From positions 1 to 10,916 of the forward strand of contig JBGPCZ010000183.1 of assembly GCA_041482015.1 (NCBI GenBank): DNA of 10,916 nt, given 5' to 3'. Each line of letters starts with the position of its first letter. Within the stretch, counting starts at the first letter, position 1. Shown here one piece after another: positions 5,836-10,916 of this stretch. The notes below the pieces were generated by a model. The model made no database searches. It was not told the DNA's origin and saw nothing but the letters and a program-made list of their open reading frames with translations. Source of the DNA: JACQFK01 sp041482015 (GTDB lineage: Bacteria; Planctomycetota; MHYJ01; JACPRB01). Both the position numbers and the translations under genes were made by a program.

Positions 5836-7008
5836 TTACTTGCCGAGCAGTCCGCGGAGGCGGTCCATGAGCCCGGGCTTGGGGGCCGTCTTGACGACCG
5901 GGATCGCGTAGGGGTTGCGGCGGCGCACGCGGCGGACCACGTCGGCGAACTCCTCGGCGGTCGCGGGGCGCGTCTCGGGCCGCTTCCCGAGGCACTGGAG
6001 GGAGAGCGCGGCGAGCTCCGCGTCGGCCCCGTCGAGCGGCGCGGGCGTGTCGGAGAGGATCCGCTGGAACGTCACGATCGGCGTCCCGCCCTCGAACGGC
6101 GTGCGCGCCGCGAGGATCTCGTAGAGGATCACGCCGAGCGCCCAGACGTCGGTGCGCGGCCCAATATCGTTCGTCCGGCCCTCCACCTGCTCGGGTGCCA
6201 TGTACTCGGGCGTCCCCATCACCATGTTCGACTGCGTGAGCGGCGTCTGGAACTTGTCGGCCCGCGCGATCCCGAAGTCGCCGAGCGCGACGCGCCCCGA
6301 CTTCTCGACGAGCACGTTCTTGGGCTTGAGGTCTCGGTGCACGACCCCCTTTGAATGCGCGTAGCCCGCGGCGCGCGCCACCTCTTCCAGGATGCGGAGG
6401 AACTCGCCCTTCCCGGCCGCCCCCGACTGGAGCAGCGCGGCGAGCGTCACGCCCTCGACGTATTCCATCGCGATGTAGTGGAGGGGCGGATCGGGCGGGC
6501 TCTCGAACGCGCCCACCTCGTGGACCGTGATGATGCCGGGATGGCGGAGGCCGGCCGCGATCGCGGCCTCGCGCTTCAGCCGCTCGACGCCGCCCGATTC
6601 GTCGTTGTCGTCGCGCAGGATCTTGAGCGCCACGCGGCGCCGGAGCGTCGTGTCCTCCGCCTCGTGGACGACGCCCATCCCGCCGCGCGCGATCTCGCGG
6701 AGCAGCCGGTATTTCCCGATCTGCACGGGGGGCGGCGCGTGCGCCTTGGGCTTCTTCTGGTAAGCGAGAGCGCGGAGGAGCTGCTCGGGGGTCAGGTACT
6801 TCTTCCGCTGCAGGATTTCTCCCAGGCGGAGCGGCGACGGGAGCCGCTTCTGCTCGTCGAGGCACTCCTCGAGCTGCGCCTCGGTGATGTACCCGCGCCA
6901 GAGGCAGATCTGCCCGAGCGGCGACTCGGGCCCCGGCTCCGGCTCCTCGCCCTCGCCGAGGAACCGGCGCACGTCGCCCATCGACTTCTGGTTGGTCGTC
7001 GTCCCCAC
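5836..7008 (-). CDS. Serine/threonine protein kinase with tandem N-terminal MshEN-like repeats
   Basis: A 390-residue Hanks-type kinase. The kinase domain covers about residues 100-360: glycine loop RGGMG (108-112), catalytic lysine VALKIL (K129), HRDLKPKN (224-231, D226 catalytic base), DFG (244-246) and MAPE (270-273). The activation segment between DFG and APE contains several Ser/Thr residues. Before it lie two 24-residue repeats (30-53 and 61-84) of the form -LG---------(I/L)T--QL---L--Q, resembling the MshEN/GspE N-terminal pattern that binds c-di-GMP in MshE. No membrane segment or sensory C-terminus (PASTA, TPR, WD40) is present; the last 30 residues are basic. The start is GTG 7008, seven bases after a TATTCT box; the ATG at codon 10 is an alternative. 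It follows the sigma factor gene by 52 bases, the usual ECF-kinase pairing, and could phosphorylate the sigma factor or its partners. Confidence 0.92.
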   Translation of the reverse strand: MGTTTNQKSMGDVRRFLGEGEEPEPGPESPLGQICLWRGYITEAQLEECLDEQKRLPSPLRLGEILQRKKYLTPEQLLRALAYQKKPKAHAPPPVQIGKYRLLREIARGGMGVVHEAEDTTLRRRVALKILRDDNDESGGVERLKREAAIAAGLRHPGIITVHEVGAFESPPDPPLHYIAMEYVEGVTLAALLQSGAAGKGEFLRILEEVARAAGYAHSKGVVHRDLKPKNVLVEKSGRVALGDFGIARADKFQTPLTQSNMVMGTPEYMAPEQVEGRTNDIGPRTDVWALGVILYEILAARTPFEGGTPIVTFQRILSDTPAPLDGADAELAALSLQCLGKRPETRPATAEEFADVVRRVRRRNPYAIPVVKTAPKPGLMDRLRGLLGK

Positions 7009-7015
7009 GTCCCTA

Positions 7016-7021
7016 AGAATA
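7016..7021 (-). promoter_or_regulatory. -10 box (TATTCT) close to the kinase GTG start
   Basis: On the minus strand TATTCT is followed by seven bases and GTG 7008. There is no Shine-Dalgarno site. This suggests a second, leaderless start of transcription inside the sigma-kinase run. Confidence 0.45.
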
Positions 7022-7060
7022 CAGCCGCAGGAGCGTGGAGACACAGAGAAGTGCTTTTCT

Positions 7061-7816
7061 TCACCCTTTGAGGATGGCCTCGAATTCCTCGCGGACGTCG
7101 CGGTCGTCGTCGGCGTATTCGCGGACGCGTTCCAGCACGATCTCGCGGAGCAGCGAGCGGCTGCGCGAGAGGCGCTTGCGGACGTCCGACTCGCGGAGCC
7201 CCAGTTTCTTCGCCACGTCGGCGTAGGTCGACTCCTTGGGCTCCAGCCCCCCGATGAAGCGGCTGGATTCGCCCGGATCGCCTTTCCCGCCCTCCGGCAG
7301 GCAGTACAGCCGGAAGACTTCGAAGACGTTCGCGGATCCCATCTTCTTCAGCCGCTCCTCGAGTTCGCGGATCGAGTCGCGGAGCACCGTCCTCACCCAC
7401 TCGCGGTCGAAGGCGCCTTCGGGGTCGGGCAGCTCGGGCTCGTCGCGGACCTCGTCGAACCGGAAGAGGAACTTCGAGGAGGGCTGGCGGGCCTTCTCGC
7501 GGCGCGCGGCGTCGATCAGGAAGTTCTTGAGCGCGCGCTTGAGGAACCCTCGGAAGCTCCCGCGCTCGGGGGAGAGGCGCTCCCAGTCCTTGCGCTCGAC
7601 GAGGCGGGTGAAGAAGTCCTGGGTGAGGTCCTTTGCGTCCTCGACGCTGCGCCGGCCGGCGGCCCGGAGGTAGTAATAGGCCGGCTTCCAGTAGAGGTAG
7701 ATCAGCCGCTCCAGCGATTCCCGGCTGAGCCCGCCGGCCTTGCGGATCAGCGTCCAGCAGGTGGACGGGAAATCGCGGCGCGAGCCGCCGATCGAGGTGT
7801 CCCCGGAGTTCCCCAC
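7061..7816 (-). CDS. RNA polymerase sigma factor, ECF type
   Basis: A 251-residue sigma-70 family factor with only regions 2 and 4. Region 2 covers about residues 15-110, with YWKPAYYYLRAAG (42-54) and DAKDLTQDFFTRLVE (60-74), followed by FLKRALKNFLIDAARRE, the stretch in and after the -10-binding helix. Region 4 (about 198-230) has a helix-turn-helix, YADVAKKLGLRESDVRKRLSR (198-218). The linker between them is long (about 115-195) for a minimal ECF. The N-terminal DTSIGGSRRDFPSTCWTLI segment is typical of ECF groups encoded next to Ser/Thr kinases in Planctomycetota and relatives. No anti-sigma factor gene is adjacent, which fits kinase control in its place. Two GTG codons are possible (7819 and 7816); I prefer 7816 because the TATAGC box then lies seven bases upstream, as at other genes here. 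Confidence 0.9.
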   Translation of the reverse strand: MGNSGDTSIGGSRRDFPSTCWTLIRKAGGLSRESLERLIYLYWKPAYYYLRAAGRRSVEDAKDLTQDFFTRLVERKDWERLSPERGSFRGFLKRALKNFLIDAARREKARQPSSKFLFRFDEVRDEPELPDPEGAFDREWVRTVLRDSIRELEERLKKMGSANVFEVFRLYCLPEGGKGDPGESSRFIGGLEPKESTYADVAKKLGLRESDVRKRLSRSRSLLREIVLERVREYADDDRDVREEFEAILKG

Positions 7817-7823
7817 CACGGTT

Positions 7824-7829
7824 GCTATA
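7824..7829 (-). promoter_or_regulatory. -10 box (TATAGC) of the sigma factor gene
   Basis: On the minus strand TATAGC is separated by seven bases from GTG 7816 and by four from GTG 7819. No Shine-Dalgarno sequence precedes either start. No -35 match is seen at the usual distance. Confidence 0.4.
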
Positions 7830-7868
7830 CCCGGGGACCGGCGAATTCGTGACGGCAGAAATTTTTCC

Positions 7869-7894
7869 GGGGACGAAATCGCCCTCCCTCCGTA
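7869..7894 (+). promoter_or_regulatory. Possible ECF-type promoter of the lipoprotein gene
   Basis: GGGGAC (7869-7874), a 16-base spacer and CGTA (7891-7894) fit the general ECF promoter plan (a GGAAC-like -35 and a CGT-like -10). Transcription would start near 7901, giving a leader of about 29 bases that includes the Shine-Dalgarno site. The octamer CCGGGGAC also occurs at 7831-7838 and inverted at 7799-7806. That the adjacent sigma factor uses it is an inference. Confidence 0.35.
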
Positions 7895-7917
7895 CGGCCC
7901 TCCGAACAGGAAGCCAA

Positions 7918-7924
7918 AAGGAGG
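7918..7924 (+). promoter_or_regulatory. Strong Shine-Dalgarno site of the lipoprotein gene
   Basis: AAGGAGG lies five bases before ATG 7930 and fixes that start. It is close to a perfect anti-16S match. Confidence 0.75.
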
Positions 7925-7929
7925 AACCC

Positions 7930-8793
7930 ATGTTCAACAGGATGGCGATGTGGACCGCGGCCCTCGTCCTGGGCCTGGTCACCGGGTGTGGAGACGGCGG
8001 CGGCGGCAGCGGCGGGACGGCGGCGCCGGCGCCGAGCGCGGCGGAGAAAACGACGGCCCAGTCGGCCGCCCCGGCGGGCGGGGCGGTCGAGCAGACCGCG
8101 GAGTTCTCGACCGACGCGGTCGTGGAGAGCGGAGCGCCGGGCGCGACGTCGTCCAAGACCGGCCAGGCCGGCTCGGCCGCGCCGAGCACGCCCATCAACT
8201 ACCAGGCCTCGGTGACCCTCACGGTCGACCTCGACGCGCCGGGCGGTTCCGGCACGGACGCCCACCCGAACGCCTCGGGCGTCTTCCAGGTGACCGCGAC
8301 CGGCACGGTGACCGGCGACGCGATGAACGGCCAGGCCACCTACGCGGTCGACGTCCAGTGGCTCACGAACGGCACGTTCACCGATCCCTGCTGCGGCGCG
8401 CAGGCGACCGTGAATGCCGGCAGCCACGTCAACTACGTGCTGACCGTCCAGTGGGCGAAGATCGACGAGATGAACTGGTCGATCCAGGCGACCTACGATG
8501 TGAGCGGGGCGGGGAGCGGGACGGTGACCCATCGCGGCCGGACCTGGGACGTGACGGGCACGGTCGTGGTGCACGCGAACGCGACGTTCAGCCGCGCGGG
8601 CGGCACCTACTCCTTCACGTTCGGGATCAGCGGCCTCCGGTCGATCGTCCTCACCTCCGGGGCGGAGGTCCACACGGTGACGGTCACCACCGAGGCGCTC
8701 GACCGGATCTTCATCGATGTCGACGGCGTGACGTTCGGCCCCTACACGCTGGCCCAGATCATCTGGTGGTTCGGATTCGACTGTCGCGGGTAA
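7930..8793 (+). CDS. Predicted lipoprotein of unknown function
   Basis: A 287-residue exported protein. The N-terminus has a basic start, a hydrophobic run and the lipobox LVTGC, so C20 should be lipidated. A low-complexity linker rich in Gly, Ala, Ser and Pro follows (about 21-88). Residues 90-265 are Thr/Val-rich with alternating pattern and look like a beta-sandwich; they include a CC pair (C154-C155) within DPCCGAQ. The tail GPYTLAQIIWWFGFDCRG is hydrophobic and carries the only other cysteine (C285), so a disulfide between C285 and the CC pair is conceivable. I do not recognise a family. The gene is divergent from the sigma factor gene, has a strong ribosome-binding site and its own terminator, and so is probably a single-gene unit, perhaps under the neighbouring sigma factor. 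Confidence 0.82.
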   Translation: MFNRMAMWTAALVLGLVTGCGDGGGGSGGTAAPAPSAAEKTTAQSAAPAGGAVEQTAEFSTDAVVESGAPGATSSKTGQAGSAAPSTPINYQASVTLTVDLDAPGGSGTDAHPNASGVFQVTATGTVTGDAMNGQATYAVDVQWLTNGTFTDPCCGAQATVNAGSHVNYVLTVQWAKIDEMNWSIQATYDVSGAGSGTVTHRGRTWDVTGTVVVHANATFSRAGGTYSFTFGISGLRSIVLTSGAEVHTVTVTTEALDRIFIDVDGVTFGPYTLAQIIWWFGFDCRG

Positions 8794-8818
8794 GACCGAG
8801 AGGATACCCGACCCAGAG

Positions 8819-8852
8819 CCCGCCTCCTCCCGCCAGGGGGGAGGCGGGTTTT
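8819..8852 (+). terminator. Intrinsic (rho-independent) terminator
   Basis: A 13-base-pair GC-rich stem (8819-8831 with 8836-8848, one G-U pair) closes a GCCA loop and is followed by TTTT (8849-8852). It lies 25 bases after the lipoprotein stop and separates that gene from the redoxin fusion. Confidence 0.92.
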
Positions 8853-8903
8853 CTGCCAAACAAAACAGGCCGGGTGGGTTGTCAGAAAGGGCAAACGTCA
8901 ACC

Positions 8904-8908
8904 GGAGG
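8904..8908 (+). promoter_or_regulatory. Shine-Dalgarno site of the redoxin fusion gene
   Basis: GGAGG lies nine bases before ATG 8918 and decides this start over the open frame upstream, which runs out of the terminator region. No clear promoter is visible in the 65 bases between the terminator and the start. Confidence 0.65.
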
Positions 8909-8917
8909 ACCGACCCC

Positions 8918-10696
8918 ATGCGGACGCTCACGCTCGCGATTCTGATCCTGGCGCCGGCCTTTGCCGTTGCCGACGGCGAGAAGGCCCCCGACTTCACCCT
9001 GGACGACGTCTCCGGGAAGAGCCACGCGCTCGCCGCGCTCAAGGACCGGAAGGCGATCGTCCTCCTTTTCATGGGGATCGAGTGCCCGCGGTCGGTCGCG
9101 GCCGAGCCGCGCCTGGGCGACCTGATGAAGAAGTACGGCGAGAAGGGCGTGGAATTCCTCGCGATCGACTCCAACTGGAACGAGGCGGCGAAGGAGATCG
9201 CCGAACACTGCAAGCAGCGCGAGTTCGGGATGACCTACCTCATGGACAAGGGCGGCAAAGTCGCGACGCTCTACAAGATCGAGATCCAGCCGACGGCCAT
9301 CCTGCTCGACGGCGGGTTCGCGGTGCGGTACCGCGGGCTCATCGACGACCACAAGGTCGAGGAGTTGGCGAAGCACAAGTTCCTCAAGGACGCGATCGAG
9401 GCGGTGCTCGCGGGAAAGGACCCCGAGGTCAAGTCGACCGAGCCGCTGGGGTGCTCCATCCGAAAGGGGGAGGTCAAGGCGAAGTCCTCGGACGTGACCT
9501 ACGCGAAGCACGTGGCGCCGATCCTAAACAAGGCCTGCGTGATCTGCCACCGTCCCGGCCAGGCGGGACCCTTCTCGCTCGAGACGTTCGAGCAGTCGAA
9601 GGCCTGGTCGACCGAGATCAAGTCGTACACCGGGACGCACGCGATGCCGCCGTGGAAGCCGACGTCGAACCGCGGGAGCTATTACAACGAGCGGACGCTG
9701 ACGGACGAGGAGATCGCGACGCTCGCGAAGTGGCACGACAACGGCGCGCCGGTGGGGGAGGCGAAGGATCTGCCGCCGCCGCCGAAGTTCGCCGAGGGCT
9801 GGATGCTCGGGACGCCCGACGCGGTGGTGAAGGCCGAGGGCGGCTGGGAGCTGGCCGCGAAGGGTCGCGACGAATACCGCTGCTACGCGATCAAGAACCC
9901 CTTTGACGAGGACAAGTGGGTCGCGGGCATCGAGTTCAAGCCCGGGAATCCGCGGTCGGTGCACCACATCATCGGCTATCTCGACATGAGCGGGCAGGGC
10001 GCGAAGAAGGACGAGGCCGAGCCGGGCCCGGGGTACCGTTCGAACGGCTCGGGCCCGATGATCTTCCCCTCGGGATCGCTCTCGGGCTGGGCGCCCGGCA
10101 ACATGCCGCGGATGTTGCCCGAAGGCACGGCGCGCCTGATCCGCAAAGGGGAGTGGATCATCCTCGAGACGCACTACCACAAGACGGGGCGGGTCGAGAA
10201 GGATGCGGGCGGCGAAGTGGCGCTCCACCTCGCGAAGACGCCGGTCCGGAAGCAGTACCACGTCCACATGATCGCGCAGCCCCTTTTGAACATCCAGCCG
10301 GGGCAGAAGGAGTACAAGACGGGGCTCACCTACGTGGTCCCGAAGGACGTCCACGTGCTCGATGTCATGCCCCACATGCACCTGATCGGCCGGGAGATCT
10401 CGGTCGTCGCGACGTTCCCGGACGGGACGAAGTCAGACCTGGTCGCGATCAAGGACTGGGACTTCAACTGGCAGGAGACCTACCAGTTCAAGGAGGCGTT
10501 CAAGTTCCCGCGCGGGACGAAGATCCGCCTGGACGCCAAGTACGACAACTCGACGGACAACCCGAGTAACCCGTCCAACCCGCCGCGCGCGGTTCGCTGG
10601 GGCGAGCAGACGACCGACGAGATGTGCATCGCCTTCCTCGGGTTCACGAACGACAACGAGGACCTCACAAAGAAGTCCGGGTCGGAGGAGAAATAG
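8918..10696 (+). CDS. Exported redoxin / cytochrome c / copper type II monooxygenase-like fusion protein
   Basis: A 592-residue protein with a Sec signal peptide (cleavage probably after A18, AVA-DG). Residues 20-165 form a peroxiredoxin/thioredoxin-like domain whose active-site region, GIECPRS, keeps only one cysteine (C56). Residues about 192-280 hold a c-type haem site CVICH (207-211), with M243 in HAMPPWKP as a possible axial ligand. Residues about 320-580 match the two-domain core of ascorbate-dependent copper monooxygenases (PHM/DBH): HH 349-350 and H419 (ETHYH) for the first copper, then H486-x-H488 (PHMHLIGRE) and M569 in DEMC for the second. All six expected copper ligands are present, so the protein is probably an active oxidoreductase outside the cytoplasm. 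Its substrate is unknown. Such multidomain proteins occur in Planctomycetota and Acidobacteriota. The intrinsic terminator before it makes it a separate unit. Confidence 0.9.
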   Translation: MRTLTLAILILAPAFAVADGEKAPDFTLDDVSGKSHALAALKDRKAIVLLFMGIECPRSVAAEPRLGDLMKKYGEKGVEFLAIDSNWNEAAKEIAEHCKQREFGMTYLMDKGGKVATLYKIEIQPTAILLDGGFAVRYRGLIDDHKVEELAKHKFLKDAIEAVLAGKDPEVKSTEPLGCSIRKGEVKAKSSDVTYAKHVAPILNKACVICHRPGQAGPFSLETFEQSKAWSTEIKSYTGTHAMPPWKPTSNRGSYYNERTLTDEEIATLAKWHDNGAPVGEAKDLPPPPKFAEGWMLGTPDAVVKAEGGWELAAKGRDEYRCYAIKNPFDEDKWVAGIEFKPGNPRSVHHIIGYLDMSGQGAKKDEAEPGPGYRSNGSGPMIFPSGSLSGWAPGNMPRMLPEGTARLIRKGEWIILETHYHKTGRVEKDAGGEVALHLAKTPVRKQYHVHMIAQPLLNIQPGQKEYKTGLTYVVPKDVHVLDVMPHMHLIGREISVVATFPDGTKSDLVAIKDWDFNWQETYQFKEAFKFPRGTKIRLDAKYDNSTDNPSNPSNPPRAVRWGEQTTDEMCIAFLGFTNDNEDLTKKSGSEEK

Positions 10697-10700
10697 TCGG

Positions 10701-10791
10701 ACGAAGGGAGATCGGGCGATGCACGGGGATCGGGGGATTTGAATATGAAAAGACTCACCGGATCTCCCCGCATCTCCAGATCTCCTTTCGT
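10701..10791. repeat. Purine-rich imperfect inverted repeat
   Basis: The 115 bases between the redoxin fusion and the next gene contain two related arms, 10701-10733 and 10758-10791. The first reads ACGAAGGGAGATC-GG-GATGC and the complement of the second reads ACGAAAGGAGATCTGG-GATGC, with most positions shared along about 33 bases. The loop is AT-richer (10734-10757). Within each arm GGAGAT-like units recur. It may end transcription of the upstream gene, but there is no T-tract. Confidence 0.7.
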
Positions 10792-10811
10792 CTCCGTGTC
10801 TCGGGGGGCCC

Positions 10812-10916
10812 ATGATTGACGATCCCCTTCCGCTGTCGTTCGACCCGGTCTCGAACGGCGAGTATCTCCCCCCTTTGAAGACGTCGCGCGAGGAGCTGGC
10901 CGAGAAGACGATCCAC
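10812..10916 (+). CDS. N-terminus of a protein cut by the window edge
   Basis: ATG 10812 opens a frame of 35 codons that runs to the right edge without a stop. The visible residues begin MIDDPLPLSFDPVSNGEYLPP and end in a charged helix (SREELAEKTIH). The combination of a proline-rich start with SNGE-(Y/F)-PP followed by an amphipathic helix recalls the region before the twin-arginine signal of some exported amidohydrolases, but this is a weak impression. A G-rich stretch (10803-10808) close to the ATG is the only candidate ribosome-binding site. Confidence 0.5.
   Translation, partial: MIDDPLPLSFDPVSNGEYLPPLKTSREELAEKTIH

Noticed and set aside
7825..9213. Minus-strand open frame of 462 codons opposite the lipoprotein and redoxin genes
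   Set aside because: It is a GC-rich antisense shadow, crosses the terminator and a divergent promoter region, and has no domain motifs.
1..10916. tRNA, rRNA, CRISPR array, insertion sequence or prophage
   Set aside because: No clover-leaf, spaced direct repeats, transposase or integrase motifs, or terminal inverted repeats with target duplications were seen. The two repeat hairpins do not flank any gene as mobile-element ends would.

Overview
This is a GC-rich bacterial window in which genes fill almost all of the sequence; no stretch longer than about 120 bases lacks a gene. I see eleven protein-coding genes, two of them cut by the window edges, and no tRNA, rRNA, CRISPR array or insertion sequence. 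Several features suggest an uncultured member of Planctomycetota or a related phylum rich in extracytoplasmic-function (ECF) sigma factors, such as Acidobacteriota. These are an ECF-type sigma factor paired with a serine/threonine kinase, an exported redoxin/cytochrome c/copper-monooxygenase fusion, exported proteins of unknown function, and several GTG starts that look leaderless. This placement is an inference from gene content, not a phylogenetic result.

Layout. (1) 1-638, plus: the C-terminal half of EttA, an ABC-F translation factor. (2) 639-735: a hairpin of heptanucleotide repeats between two convergent genes. (3) 736-1545, minus: an exported double-cupin protein, divergent from (4) an SMI1/KNR4-like protein (1627-2037, plus), which is followed by (5) an exported protein of unknown function (2067-2888, plus). 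(6) 2892-7816, minus: five co-directional genes read from right to left, ECF sigma factor, Ser/Thr kinase, LigB/DODA-type dioxygenase, glucose-6-phosphate dehydrogenase (zwf) and 6-phosphogluconolactonase (pgl). (7) 7930-8793, plus: a lipoprotein gene divergent from the sigma gene and closed by a strong intrinsic terminator. (8) 8918-10696, plus: the redoxin/cytochrome c/copper-monooxygenase fusion. (9) 10697-10811: a second repeat hairpin, then the first 35 codons of another gene.

How the genes may work together. zwf and pgl overlap by four bases and encode the first two steps of the oxidative pentose phosphate pathway. The sigma factor and the kinase are a typical regulatory pair, and the kinase has two N-terminal 24-residue repeats resembling the c-di-GMP-binding MshEN pattern. 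The divergent lipoprotein gene carries a possible ECF-type promoter (GGGGAC, 16 bases, CGTA), so it may be a target of the neighbouring sigma factor. The main oddities are the repeated layout of a -10 box 6-7 bases before GTG starts, the repeat-built hairpins between genes, and the domain architectures of the kinase and the redoxin fusion.
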